Source: Desmodus rotundus (taxonomy: Eukaryota; Chordata; Mammalia; Chiroptera; Phyllostomidae). From it: a stretch of 64,000 bases of DNA. Positions 34,005-46,185 of this stretch are shown piece after piece. Each line of letters opens with the position of its first letter. Position 1 is the stretch's first letter. The translations under genes and the position numbers were made by a program. The DNA lies in contig NC_071398.1 of the NCBI RefSeq assembly GCF_022682495.2, positions 87,645,398-87,709,397 on the forward strand, written 5' to 3'. The notes beneath the pieces were generated by a model. The model searched no databases, had not been told where the DNA came from, and saw only the letters and a program-made list of their open reading frames with translations.

Positions 34005-35279
34005 ATGAGCTGTTCTCTAAAGCTCTAAGGATTGAAAAAGAAAAGGAAATGACTTTCAGTTGCAAAATGATGGATTTATGTGTCAGGTTGAAGAAGGAAC
34101 ATCCTAGAAGCAGGGCTGTAAAGACCCTCTGTGTTGATGATCAACTATTAAAATTAAATGTTTCAGTCATCTTTATGTTGTGGAGCTGTCTTTGTTCAAA
34201 CTGTACAGAGCATTCTCTTGAGGGAGCACCAACAGGCTCTCAAGGAACGTGGAGAAGTAGGCAAAAGCTAAAAAAAGCTGAGACGTAATGCAAACCAGAC
34301 CCAGGAACTTAGCCAGGCATCCAATAAAGGGAGGTGAGGTAGCTTTTAAACAATCAGAACTGAAAATGACAACAACAAATCTAGCGACTAGGACTTGAAG
34401 AAAAAGGAGCCAGCATGTGACTCCTGGAACAGGTAAAGGCATTGAGATTCGCTGAGGTGTGGAACCCAGCTGGGCCTAACAACTTCCAACCAGAGTCTGG
34501 AAGGAACAAAGATTCAATTTCAGCCCACTACACGCTGGAACTCCTAGTTAGTAATTACCTTAGACAGAAGGATACGTATTCTACATGCTCGTGAATGCCT
34601 ATGCGTTTTTGTTTTACGAATTTATGTTTTGTTTCTATTTCGTGTTTTTGCTTAGTGTACTGATCGTTCATTTTAAGGATTTCCAGATTTTCTTTCTTTC
34701 CTTCTATGAAAACTCCCAGTCTAGAAGAACTCGGTGGTTCTAGCTTCTCTGGGTTTGCTCCCAGCATTTTTAACACAGCTGGAGAAAAACCACATAACCT
34801 GGCAGACTGGTTCCATTTGTAGGTTCACATTCTCAAAACTCAGAGGGGCTCTCAACACTATACATCTTTCCAAGTGGCTCTGGCGACCTCGCATTCCCAC
34901 TCTAGAAAATGACTTGCTTCTTCCCCTCAAGTCTCTCACCCCGCCCCCACCTCCAGCCCGCTTTCAGCTGATGAGCTCATCTCCCTTCACTGAGAAAACA
35001 GAAGGCGCCAGAGGGAAGTTGCTCAGTTTCCCACCACCAGATCTGCAAACTCTTCTACAAGTACACAAAGCAGGCAGAGTTCCTGTTAGAGACCAGGCCC
35101 CACACAAGGCCTCTCCAGGGGCAAAATCCCTCTCTCCATGCCTGTCTTTTCTGAGTCAGCAAACTTTGGTTTCTACTCCATAAACCGGTCCGCAAAGCTG
35201 TTGTTGGTCCCCCTCTAGTCCCTATCCCTTTGCCCTCCGAGTCTCCATTTTTACGCTATGCTTCCCCAACAGATTCCTC

Positions 35280-35815
35280 AGAGGGCCATTTGCTCACACT
35301 GTATCCACCGCTGCGCACTCCCTTCTCACTCTCTTCTGTCCACTGAAACTGCCCTTAATCAAGACCTCTGATGCCCTCCAAGTGTTCAAATGCAGCCTCA
35401 CTTTCCTGCCTTCTCTGTCTCCGGGACCACCTTCCACCTTTCGCTTCCATGACATGGCTCCCATCCCCGGTTTCCCGTCTGATTCCTTGGTTGTTCCTTT
35501 GCGGGCTCATTTACAAATGCTGTTCTCCCTGGAGCCCGCACCTGGGGCCACACCATCCTCACTCCACCACCTCTCACCATGGCCTCTCATCCCTCACACC
35601 GTGGCTTAAATTCTACTTCTCAGCAAAAGCGTTCCATCCTTCACCTTCCCAGGCTATTTTCTACTATTAAAGTTCATGTGCTTCCTTTATTATCTGTTTA
35701 TTGTTTGCTTAGTAGCCATCTCTCTCCTCCAAGAGGTATGCCCTAAATGTAGCACAATGCCTAGCATATAGCCGGTATTAATTAAAACTCACTGAATTGG
35801 TGAAGGAATAAGTGT
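35280..35815 (+). mobile_element. L2 (LINE-2) fragment including 3' end
   Basis: The left half resembles L2 ORF sequence (CTCTGATGCCCTCC, then TCCATGACATGGCTCCCAT). The right half has the L2 3' end (AGCACAATGCCTAGCATATA, then AACTCACTGAATTGGTGAA). Frames of 99 and 75 residues here are L2 relics. Confidence 0.6.
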
Positions 35816-35970
35816 ACACAGCCCAGTGAGCAACAATTCCTGCTTGATATCAGCATCAGTATATTTTTGACCTAATAGGTGAAATTCTTAAGTGAAAAAG
35901 AGAACAGTCTATCTAATTTCTTCCTATAGTACCTGTTCTTTTTCTAAGTATTAAAAAGGTACACTTTTCT

Positions 35971-36163
35971 TGCCCTGGCTGGTGTGGCTCAGTGGATTGA
36001 GTGCCAGTCTGAGAACCAAAAGGTCACAGGTTCGATTCCTGGTCAGGGCACATGACTGGGTTGTGAGGTAGGTCCCCAGTTGGGGGCATGTGAAAGGCAA
36101 CTGAACAATCTTTCTCTCCCTCTCTTCCCCCCTAAAAATAAATGAATGAAATCTCTAAAAAAA
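35971..36163 (+). mobile_element. VES-type SINE
   Basis: Head GCCCTGGCTGGTGTGGCTCA, core TTCGATTCCTGGTCAGGGCA, CT block and AAAAATAAATGAATGAAATC tail. Target duplication of 11 bp with one mismatch: TACACTTTTCT (35960-35970) and TACATTTTTCT (36164-36174). Confidence 0.95.
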
Positions 36164-38044
36164 TACATTTTTCTACTATTTTCCCAGCTATATTATACGT
36201 ATTAATAAAATAGTATGTAGAAATTATTTTTCTCACAGAAAACTGTCATTTTTATAAGAGTGTTCTTTTCACTGTGACAACAGCTCCTAGGACATTAATC
36301 AACCAAGTCAATGTGTCAACACAAAAATATAAACAGATAGTAAGAATTTCTGCAAATGCTAAATTAATCTCACAAAATTAATTCTTTTTTATACCTTTCA
36401 TTGACAAAAGAGGCATTATTGGTGATAAGGATAAAACAGGAAGCATGTAAATATTGTGAACTTTTATATATTTTAAATATAAATTCCTGGTTGCTGCCAC
36501 CTCAAAAAGTAAGTGCCTAGTAGTAGATTAGAAGTAACCACGTTAATATTTTGTAATTAAGTTCTTAATTAACCACAAAATCTGTTTAATTTAGAATTTT
36601 TTGCTATGCGAATCTTCCTCAAATACACATTAGTAGCCTTTTCTTCTGAGAACCAGGAATATAACAATAGTGCATGTGAATTATCATTGCACATTGAAAG
36701 TAGGGACTTAAAAGACTGTCTCGAACTATGGAAGTGACTTTGGGCTATTTCTTTGAGATCTAAGTTCACAACCACCACAATTTTAAACTCATGTGTCTGT
36801 TCTTTGTGGCAGATGAGTGGGAAGAAAGTCAATACCTGCTGAGGCTTGGGGTAGACATCACAGGGGACTGTGGCTATTACAAAATCTTAATCATAGGCGC
36901 AGGAACCTACTCAGAAGGTCCCCACAACTGCATGCATCTTTAGGCACTTTTCCTCTACTTGCTTTTCTATAAATTCTTACATGTTGGCTCTAAATTACTT
37001 TTTCAATACTTTTATAATATTACATCAAACACTGCATGTAAAAGCCCACGAAATAGATTACCCTCTTATTCCCATAAATAAGAATAAGAGCTTGAAGAAA
37101 AATTGAACACTCAATTCATCTTGCCCCTACACTACTTGGAAGGCACTGTCTCTCCCAGAAATACAGACCCAAGAAGTCAGCAAGAATACCTTCTCCCATG
37201 AGGGGCCTAACATCCCAGCTCACTCACTGCCTGTGTGCTGAACTCAACTTGCTTATCTCGTTAAAGCCGTGGGCATTAAAGTATGGGGCGAATAGGAAGT
37301 GTGTCAACTTACTGACTGAAACTCAGAAGCCATTCACTGACCTAGTGTTTCTAGTGGCACAGCTTCATCGGGCACTCACACTTGACCTACTATGTATTAT
37401 TTATTATCAAGTTACACATCTGTATAATAAACCATGCTACAACTAATGTAAGTTTTTATGCCTGAAAAGAAGTCGCTGGTTTACCATGCTGCTGAAATGT
37501 TTGCCGAGGTAAAATAATAATATTTTTTTCTATGAATGATTAATCCAAGGTCAGAGTAACCATTTTTATGCAAATGCTTTATGCTAACTTCTAGGGTTAA
37601 TAAAAAGAGTCTAAAAGAGCTATAGACTCTAAGAGAATGTTCTATCCCCAATGGAAGTAAAACCTCTAGTAAAATTAGTACTTCTTATATAACTCCTAAT
37701 GTGTCTATTTTTTATTTTTAGGTAAAACTTTATATACTTTATCTTTTAAAGTGGCATATATCTATACTAAATGTTAAATAGTTCCAAAATATGAAATTCT
37801 TCATACATCACTTTTTCAATCATTCTTAAATGTTTATGCAACTCCCTCTATTAGGCCTATCAGTAATCTAGTTAAAAGAGAAGAACAATTAAGATAACGT
37901 GGAAACCTGTGCTGGATCTTCCCCAATAATTTTTCTGATGTTAACAAAAATAGGAACAGCTTGGCAGCCTTAAAAATTACATACATAAAAACTGCAAATA
38001 TTAACCAGTTAATCAATTGAAGCATTCAAAATGCATCAAGATGG

Positions 38045-38230
38045 AAATCATAAGACTGGGACATTAAACAAGTCATTTGATATTTCAACATCTCTCTTTT
38101 CACATCTGCAAAACGTGACTACCTGCTCTGCTAACTTCCAAGGTTATTGTTGAAATGAAGTTCTCAGGCAATCCCTTCATAAACCACAAAATGCTGTGCA
38201 AATGAAAGCTATCATTGGCCCTCTGATATT
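38045..38230 (+). mobile_element. MIR element
   Basis: MIR landmarks in sense: ACAAGTCATTTGATATTTCA, CACATCTGCAAAACGTGACT, GTTATTGTTGAAATGAAG and AATGCTGTGCAAATGAAAGC. Confidence 0.65.
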
Positions 38231-38789
38231 TTTTTCAAACAGAATCACATAGCAAGAGTAGCAAAAACTTGCTGCATCTCTATTTTCTCAGGCAAGGGAT
38301 GGTATCAAGAGACCAGAATACTATCTGCTCTATTTACTATCTTCTTTGAAAGCCAAGAAACAACTTTCTATTTCACCCAACTGTTCATGCCCAAATCATC
38401 AAGGAACAGAAGATGAAGAGTTGACTAAAATTTAAATTCATTTTCTCTACGTTGGTTCATGATAAACATGGACACTATTTTTCTTACAAAACCTTTATAA
38501 GGAATAATCACGTAACCCTTAGCCATTCTTCTCTACATCAGGCAAGTCTGGATGTTCTTGGACATGTAGGAGAGTCTACAAGGATTGGTCTTCTCGAAAC
38601 TTTCTGCAATTTCCCTAATTTTGTACAATATGGCCGTCCATGAGAATGAAAATGACTTATTCATTTTTCTATGCATATCGCCCATTTCTAGGAAAAGGGT
38701 TTTCAGGAAACAAATAAACTCAATCCTCCAAAACTGAGAAGAGCAATGTTCCCAGAATTTGTATTTCCATTTCAAAATTTAGCCTTTAA

Positions 38790-38960
38790 CGTTAAGACCC
38801 CTAACACTCCTCAAAGTTGAGGACCCCAAAGGGCCTTGGATTATGTGAGTTATAGCTATTGATATTTACCAAATTAGACATTAAAACAGAAAAAAAAAGA
38901 TTTAAAACTCACATTGAAAGAGGTAATTCATAAACACAGACCTGTTAAGGGGCCGTTTTG
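38790..38960 (+). mobile_element. Ancient interspersed repeat (unassigned)
   Basis: TTGAGGACCCCAAAGGGCCT, GAGTTATAGCTATTGATATT and TACCAAATTAGACATTAAAA form a pattern common in mammalian genomes. The same family reappears around the LTR at 62410-63400. I cannot name it safely. Confidence 0.5.
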
Positions 38961-39374
38961 AAAATTGTTCAACCTTAGTTCTGAAAGAAATGCAAATTTA
39001 AACAAGATACCATTTTCATATCACAACTGTCTAACTTTTTAATTTATTTGTTGTGTTTGAGTGTTTGAGTGATAAGACAGTGTTGGCTTAGGGACATTCC
39101 ACTCTCTTATCCTGCTTATAAATGGGTACAATCTTTCTCAAGAATAAAATGGCAAAAATAATAATAGCATTCCATGATAGATTGCTAAATAGTTTTAGGA
39201 ATCCTCCAAATAATCTATTATTATTATTTCTATTTCACGGTTGAGAAAAGAACATTTTGCTAAAGCGATTATTGGCTTATCTCACAACGGCTAAGTAGTG
39301 GATCTTCTGTTAAAACTTGTGACATACAATTGTAGCAGTCCACCCAAAGGAAGTAAGCAAAGATGTGTACACTT

Positions 39375-39690
39375 ACATACGAGGTCCCAGCTAAAACATT
39401 ATTCATAATAATGGAAAACTGTGATCTATCTAAACATCCAACGACTGATAGTTGGCCGGTGCAACATTTCCGCAGACTAAAATTGCATCACAGTGAGAAC
39501 CATAGGGAGAGCTCACGGAGAGACTGCCATCGCTTGCGCGGTGTGAAACATGTAGCAATATGTTACACAACAATATTTGTTCAGGAAATAAATAAATACG
39601 ATACAATGCACAAGTACAAAAATCACACTTTAACAGAAAATTTCATGATTGAGGTGGAAGCATGTTATAAAACAGCAGGAACAGTATATT
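39375..39690 (+). mobile_element. Degenerate L1 3' region (tentative)
   Basis: ATTATTCATAATAATGGAAA, then TCTAAACATCCAACGACTGA resembles the 'non-tailed' end of L1ME ORF2. The rest is too decayed to follow closely. Confidence 0.4.
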
Positions 39691-39699
39691 AAATTAGTG

Positions 39700-40012
39700 A
39701 AACAAGGTGCCCTTTAGACCGAGGTGACTGGAACGCCGCGGTGGCCTACAAACCCAAAGCAAAGTCTGACCCCGCAAATGCCTCAACGTGACAAAGCTGA
39801 AACCTAAGGAGAGCCAATCACAAGCAGCCAGCGAGGCTTTAAGCCAGGGCCAATCGATAATTTTCTTACTTCGCTTCCACTTTTTCGTCTACATCTCGCG
39901 ATCCTGCCTGCGAGGCGCTCCTAACCACTTCTGGTTTTGCACTGCCTCATCCCAATCGATTTTTGCTCAAATAAATTCTTAACATTTTCCATACGCCGCA
40001 GTTTATCTTTCA
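39700..40012 (+). mobile_element. Endogenous retrovirus LTR 3' part (tentative)
   Basis: GAGAGCCAATCACAAGCAGC, AGGGCCAATCGATAATTTTC, CTCCTAACCACTTCTGGTTT and the AAATAAAT signal at 39969 followed by a T-rich end resemble an ERV1-class LTR. The 5' end is not defined. Confidence 0.45.
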
Positions 40013-42493
40013 GCCTGTATGATAATTTTATAACATCTACATGGGGGTAAAGGTATGTAGAAATGTCTAGAAACATAAGAGTTGTACACAGAGGAATTCC
40101 TGCCTCTTTGCTGGTGTATGCAGGTCACTCCATAAATATTTGTTGATTGAATAAATGAATGAATGACAAGTTTACAAGTAGTTATCCCTTTAGGGAGTTA
40201 TAGGTAATTTTTTCCCTTTACTTCTTTGCAATGCTCTATATTTAATGAAATTTAATTCAAGAGCATGAATTATCTTTGTAATAAATGAGAATACTATAAC
40301 GCATAGTCATGCCGAGAAACATAGGAATTTTGAAACAAAAGAGAAAATATAGACATCCCATAACCCAACTAAAAATAACTTGTGTCTTGTTTTCTTACTA
40401 TGTTTTACTTAGTGCATTCGGCAATGAAAAATATATGTTACGGGAAAATGGCAAGCTTAATATTGTACAGCTAGTTATTATTGGGGTTAAGTCTAGAATC
40501 CAGGTCGCTTGGTTGTCAGGCAAGTAATTTTTCCATTACACTGAACTGCTCAGAATTCCAGAACACTAACGAATACGTGAAGAACGTGGTCATTGCAATA
40601 TTCACTGGTATGTGGCTCCTTACTTAGAAATAAAATGATGTGATGATTATTTGATACTATCAGAAAACTCAAAAGTTCTAAATACTGCATTTTCATGCGA
40701 CATGAATTGTTTTGAGGGGAGGGATATGAACTTCCTGAAGCTGTTTCCAAACATGGGCATGTTGGGGAGCATGTGTGCATTATAATGGGAAGGGTCAGCT
40801 TTCAGACTCCCTGTAAAAGGGTCTGTGGTTTTTAAAAAGTTGAGAATAACTAAAGATATGAAGTCTGCAAGCAAGAGGAGGAAAAAAAAAAAGCCGATGG
40901 TAAATAAAAGGCAAAAAGAGAGGAAAAGGAACCACAGCTAATTCTGTCTTCCTCTTTTTTATTCCTGGAACTTATTTTTAATATGCAAATGACTTGGTTT
41001 CGTGACTTTGCTTTCCAAGCAATGATACCGACCAGTTAGAAACAGGCCCAAGTGTCTCTGTGTTGTGAACTTCTACACATACTCGGAAATCGATTCAGTA
41101 ATTTTTGTTTTCTTCCTGAAACGTAAGTGCAAAATACTTCACAAGTGACTTCTTTTTAACATGGTAAATCAATCTTGAAGTAGATTGCACTTAGGTTTCA
41201 GGAGAAAAAGAAAAATTATTGAATCGATTTCTGAGTTTCTTGTCCTATAAAATGTGCTTCCCCTGTAGAGAGTTTGTAAAGCTGCTGTGAGCAAATGCAG
41301 ATCAAACACATCTCTAGGCATTTCACAATTATTGCTTAATTTAAAATTTATCTCTTCCTCCACTCAATGAAAGAAGCAAATAAATATTTCATATCTCAAC
41401 ATCAAACTTGATTGGCAAGGTCTAGGTATCCCTGGAACATAATTTAAAACTCTGAACAGGAGTTGTTTCAACACTACTCTGCAAATATGTCTTGGGCTAC
41501 AATTTCACATTTATGCAACAAACAGAAATAAACTATAACACAAATTCTCCATGAAAATGTAAATATGCAAATCTTATAACTTAGAATTGACACCCATCCA
41601 AATAATGTGCCTCTAGTACTTTCCGTCTGCCTCGGAAGAATACATGCTTACGTCATCAACCAGCAGGCAGAGCATTTCTTGTTCTACAACAGTGTTTGAG
41701 GTGAAAACTCATTATTTCTAAGACTAACATGATTATATAGTGTAGGAGACCTAGGTAGGCTAAGCCGCTATTATTTCAAATCCAATGCCCTTTTTTACTG
41801 CTTCTTCGAACACAAAGTTACTAAAATAGTATTCACACTCAAAACTTAACTTTATTATTATTTGACCAAGTGTTTTCCAGGATTTAGTTTGGGACTCTGT
41901 TATACTTGGCATGCCCATTAACCTAGGGAAAAGGCGAACAGAATACCAGTTGTTTTACAGTTAAACTTTTCAATGCTGTCTTTTTTTTTCCCCAACTAAC
42001 ACTGCAGCACATTAAAAACCTAGGAATGCTTTGCCTAAGTGACTATTACAACCGAAATGACTATTTTTTAAATCAAAACTCAAGCGAGCCCACACTTTCC
42101 GTGGCTGACGAGCGTTAGGGCTGTCAAACGCACGCTGCTCACGGGTGGGCGTCCGTGACCCTGGGGTGGCTTCACGTGGAGCTCTAAGGCGCGCCACCAC
42201 GCTGCCTTTTTGAGCTTTCTTTCGCGGCTGTAAGTGAAGAAAACACCTTCTCCTTCGACTCCCCCTGTGCATTTAGACCCCGGAAATCAAACTGGCGTTT
42301 GGGAGAAGAATAGTAAATTCCCTGATCTGCTTCATTTCCAAAGGCTAAGAGCACGGGCAGACTTTTCAAAGCGGTGAATACTAGGATTCCCCTGCGCCCT
42401 GCGCTCCTTCCAAGTAAGGCGCAGACGAAAAGCCGAGGAGGGTGGGAGAGAGGAGTGGAGCGGAGCGGGGGTTAGAGGAAATATATTGCTTAC

Positions 42494-42585
42494 AGTTCCC
42501 AGAGTCACATGAGCTTCTTCGGGCTCCTTTATGCCTCTAGCTTTCGGTCGGGATCCTTTTTCAGTCGGCGACCACTGAGAAATTA
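42494..42585 (-). other. PLA2G4A: PLA2G4A exon 1 (5'UTR, non-coding)
   Basis: On the minus strand this block resembles the start of the human PLA2G4A mRNA as I remember it, with the landmarks CTGAAAAAGGATCC and GAAAGCTAGAGGCAT. It ends in a good donor, GGGAACT followed by GTAAGC, with the donor GT at 42493-42492. Spliced to exon 2 it gives a 5'UTR whose only upstream AUG is the minimal uORF at 42510-42505. The transcription start cannot be fixed from sequence; the upper bound 42585 is a guess placed just before a run of promoter-like motifs. The exon lies in the GC-rich, CpG-bearing stretch 42100-42700. Confidence 0.8.
42505..42510 (-). promoter_or_regulatory. Minimal start-stop uORF (AUG UGA) in PLA2G4A exon 1
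   Basis: Exon 1 contains ATG directly followed by TGA on the transcript strand, about 14 nt from the exon end. The start context is weak, with C at -3 and T at +4. After splicing it lies about 81 nt upstream of the main AUG, which has A at -3. Such start-stop elements can hold or filter scanning ribosomes in other genes; whether this one is used is unknown. Confidence 0.6.
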
Positions 42586-42900
42586 AGCCTCGTCCCTGGT
42601 GGGAGGGGCTAAAACGTGGGCTGGTTTCCTTTATTCTTCGCAGAGGTTTTAAGGTGGAATGAAAGAGGAAGCGAGGGGAAGCGTGGTCCCTGCAGAAGCT
42701 AGTATGCTAACGTAAGTGATCCCTTAGCAGAACCAGGAGTTTGAAGTCAGAACACGTGCTTAAACGACATGTGGGTTTACAGGTCCTAAATTATATGGAT
42801 GCTGGCTGTTGTATGTGTCTCTGAGTTTGTTTCTGTGTGTGTGTGTGTCTGGAAGTACTTCTTGTTCTTAAGCAGTTACTGCTTCCTCTTTTTTCCCAAA
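42586..42900 (-). promoter_or_regulatory. PLA2G4A proximal promoter region
   Basis: This is the sequence immediately upstream of exon 1 on the minus strand. It has no TATA box, in line with the TATA-less human promoter. Visible motifs include a KLF/Sp-like GGGAGGGGCT at 42601-42610, a hypoxia/E-box-like ACGTG at 42614-42618, and a short (GT)n tract at 42835-42849, which reads as CA on the gene strand; the human 5' flank is also known for a CA repeat. An E-box CACGTG lies just inside intron 1 at 42173-42178. Motif calls are by eye and unweighted. Confidence 0.6.
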
Positions 42901-43140
42901 CAAATGAGAACTAAATTGAAAGGATGAACAACCTAGAGCATTTTCATATTCTTAAAAAGGCAAAGTGTATAACCCAAAATATAAAATGAGTACATTCTGA
43001 AGATGAACAATAGAAGACCACTTTAAAAATCAAATCTGTTCAAGTATTTCTTTCCCAAACTTAAAACACGTGCGTTGATAACCATTTGTAAATTTAAGAT
43101 TAAAGGCATATCAGAGACTGTAATATTTATGTTGAGATCT

Positions 43141-43160
43141 GGGGGTGGGGGGGGGCGGGG
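43141..43160 (+). promoter_or_regulatory. G-quadruplex-forming run upstream of PLA2G4A
   Basis: GGGGG, T, nine G, C, GGGG: eighteen G in twenty bases, which fits an intramolecular G-quadruplex. It lies about 550-600 bp upstream of exon 1, with the G-rich strand being the template strand for PLA2G4A. Confidence 0.75.
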
Positions 43161-43825
43161 ACCAAATCAGGTGAAACTACAGTTTTGCAATGTAAATTCA
43201 AATACCTGATATCACGGTAACAAAGAAGGTGCTCTTTACATTTATCCAGATTTCAGGAAAATTAATTAGTGTCTTTAAAGATTGATTCATGTAGTATATC
43301 TTGTTTTCAAACCCAGCATCTTCTATTTTCACCTTCAATCAAATGCTGAGCACACTCTCCTAGCTTTCTTAGAACATTTTCAAAGAAGATAATTTCTGCA
43401 GATCCCATCATTAAGTCTTCTGGATTTTCTGCTTTCTGTAGCTCAACATTCATCCCCCTTCGTTTTTATTTTCTCCCATTAATTCAACCTGATATGTTAT
43501 AAATCTCTCCTTAGGACAGGCCAATAGTGTATAATGGGGACGAAGAGCTCTCTCTTTCCAAAGAAGCCCCTGAATTTTTTAAAAGGTGATAAAGTGCTAA
43601 GTAGAGGAGCAGAGAGTACACTGCTATTTCTCACCTTTTCCTCCAGGTACAACTGGTGAAGGAAAAAATATGCTTTCAGGACATATGCATCCTAATAAGA
43701 CTGACAGAAGAAAGCCCTTCTTGAAAAACAGCTTCACATGTTCTCATCAGTTTGATAATAAAAGTTGTAGCTTCCAATATTTGAAGAGGATATCCAACAG
43801 TGTGTCGCATGTTGAAGATAAGAAA

Positions 43826-44033
43826 AAATATATTTTTTGTTTTTATTTTTTAATTGATTCTAGAGAGAGAGAGGAGGGGAGGGAGAAAAACAGGGAGAGA
43901 AACAATGATGGGTTGCTTCTTGCATTTGCCCCGAATGGAGACCAAACCCACAACCCAAGCATGTGCCCTGACTGTGGATTGAGCCTACGACCCAGGATGA
44001 TGCCCAACCAACAGACCCAAAACAGCCAGGGGA
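43826..44033 (-). mobile_element. VES-related SINE (diverged), antisense
   Basis: Minus-strand head CCCCTGGCTGTTTTGGGTCT and GTTGGTTGGGCATC, core, purine block. Target duplication of 11 bp with one mismatch: AAGATAAGAAA (43815-43825) and AAGATAAGGAA (44034-44044). Several changes in the head suggest age. Confidence 0.88.
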
Positions 44034-45269
44034 AAGATAAGGAAAGTTTTTGATTAAATGCTTTTAAAGAAAATTTCAGAGTGTGTTATGGCTAGGGCTA
44101 AACCTTATGGGAGATGTTTGCCTCTTTCCAGGCTGACTAAATCAGGCTGACTTATCTCCATGCTTGCAGTGAATGAAATCTTCTGCAAGCGTGTCTCACC
44201 CTCTGTGTAACTGGCGTAGGACCCCTCCCCTCTCCCCATGCTGTGATTCTGTGGCCTCCATGCCCACAACTGTTTTGGCTTCCCACCTATGACCTCATTG
44301 TTCACATAGACCCCAAGATGCATAACCCAAGTTCAGATTTATTGTCCTTATTTTGTCTATCCACACCCCCCTAAAAGAATATTTCCAGTATTAGCCTACT
44401 GGCTCCAAGAACCTCTGCCTCCCCCTCAGGTAGGAGAGACCCTACCCTCATAGCCTACCTAAGGCAGTGAGACCAACTCGGTCTGAAGAACGCTCTTCCT
44501 TGGATCCGTCCGCTGATGAAGATCAGTTAGGAGAAGGAATAACTGTGGAAATCACCTGAAACTGGGAAATATTGGAGCAGCCTCTAATTTAAATTCGACC
44601 CCACCTTTTGCATTATTGGCAATGAGTTTCATACCATTTACGAATAATTACCAACAACTTAGAATTTTAGACTGAGAATAATAAGTTAATTTTAGCACTG
44701 GATGAGTGAGCAAAAGGAACAGCCTCAAAACTGGTCAGATTAACTACCAAGGAAATACCTACTTGTCAAAACCCATGGCTCAAAAAGCAGAGAAGAAGAA
44801 CCTTATGTTTTCATGATTGATTTTTCTTCTTTTATAGACAGTTGTTTCTAATCTCTTTTTATGACCTTCCACTTCATCTGTCCTGTACTCTAAAACTACA
44901 TGAAAGTGGTTTGTTGCCCATACACTTGGACATGAACAATGAAATAGTATTTGGTACTTAAATCCATACATCCAGTAAAAATAATTATCCAGCATGCTAA
45001 TCAGCATTCCATTAGGGTGCTAAGAGACAGTCGAATAGGGAAATCTAGTCCAGATTGTGGATGGGCATTAACAGAGAAGATTCTCAATGGCCACCAATTA
45101 AACAGTTTTGCTTATAATAATTTGCTTATAATGCCCCTCTTACCCACAGCTGTGCTTGAGTATCCTGGTCTATAATGCAAGTATATTATGGTAAAGTAAT
45201 AAGTTCTTAGTACTTGTCTGTGAATATCATTAATGTGAGTCATTCCTCTCTTTACATACTAGCAAAATC

Positions 45270-45530
45270 AAGTTAGTTGAGACATCTGAATCAAGGTAAA
45301 GTGAAGTCATTCTCACCTATGAACTTTCTTGGCCCTGAGCTATTTCATTCCACACAGAGTCCGTTCTCCTTGCACAGCTTTCCCTTAAATTCCGCTGCAC
45401 TAATCCTACGAATCCTGGAAGCCTTAACTCAATTACCACCTTGGGTAGAAAGTGTCTCCACCCACTCCCCTTTTCAGCATGAATAATCCTTCCACTTGAA
45501 TAAGAACGTTTAATAGAACACTGAACAATT
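45270..45530 (+). mobile_element. L2-like fragment (tentative)
   Basis: CT-rich sequence with an L2-like layout (CACCTTGGGTAGAAAGTGTC near 45438). Evidence is weak and the 69-residue frame at 45277-45486 shows no family. Confidence 0.3.
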
Positions 45531-46185
45531 TGTATTATACTTGACTATACAAGAAAAGATATTTTATGCTCCGTGATGGCAGGAGACTAGCCTTCTTTAT
45601 TTTGGTAAACCCTCCCCAAACCCAACCGCAAGCCCATAACAATCAGGAGCTCAAAGGATGTTTGTTAAATTTGTTATCCATGACATTGGGTTGAAAGATA
45701 TCGTAAACTTGACACAGCACTCTACTTCTCACTGTCATTTTCAACTTTACTAAAGAAGAAAAAGGTTATTTTTAGGACCACTCCACCCCCACCCCCACAC
45801 TAATAACATTCTGGATATAGGAGGCCAATCAGAGAGAAGAGTGAAATGAACCCTAAGTGAAATATATTTACAATGAACATAGATATTAAATGTCACAATG
45901 AAAAACAGATCGAGGGACAGAGTATCTGCAAACAATAAGAACTACATTTTAATGGCTAAATATGTACTAGAAGTTATTACTTATACTTTTGATGTAAATT
46001 GACTACATCCATACAGTTAGAATAATATTTTGACCTGAAAAATGGAAGCAATAATTTTCTCTCAATTCTTCTTTTTTTAATTGAAAATGTTAGGCAGATT
46101 ATTACTATTCTATTAAATGTTTCCTCCTCCATGTTTAAAAATTCATTAAGAGAACAATAACAAAGCACTATTAATATCATTGTTA

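Larger units (their letters stand above)
15509..42493 (-). other. PLA2G4A intron 1
   Basis: This is a 27-kb first intron between the non-coding exon and the start-codon exon. Recognised repeats are listed separately. Stretches with nothing I can name are 15509-16084, 17131-17574, 17851-18577, 18906-19971, 21008-21789, 22007-23059, 26961-27804 (poly-T at 27429-27452), 28051-29467, 31257-32330, 32723-33626, 34005-35279, 36175-38044, 38961-39374 and 40013-42493. The last of these includes GC-rich promoter-proximal sequence from about 42100. Open frames in these stretches show no recognisable domain. Confidence 0.9.
1..42585 (-). other. PLA2G4A: PLA2G4A gene, 5' part (exons 1-3, partial gene)
   Basis: Three exons in the right order and phase identify the cytosolic (group IVA) phospholipase A2 gene. 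This enzyme binds Ca2+ through a C2 domain, moves to perinuclear membranes and releases arachidonate from the sn-2 position of phospholipids for eicosanoid synthesis. The window holds non-coding exon 1, the start-codon exon 2 and exon 3, reading leftwards. Residues 1-38 match the human protein as I remember it. The junctions are GT-AG: donors at 42493, 15405 and 1553, acceptors before 15508 and 1635. Exon 4, starting with the remaining two bases of codon 39, would lie left of position 1. The 27-kb intron 1 and 13.8-kb intron 2 suit a gene that exceeds 100 kb in human. Confidence 0.95.

Noticed and set aside
34734..35183. 149-codon plus frame
   Set aside because: Proline- and serine-rich translation of CT-rich sequence with no domain; consistent with chance in intron 1.
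42012..42369. Minus frames of 86 and 61 codons next to exon 1
   Set aside because: They lie just inside intron 1 in GC-rich sequence and have no match to PLA2G4A; open because stop codons are rare there.
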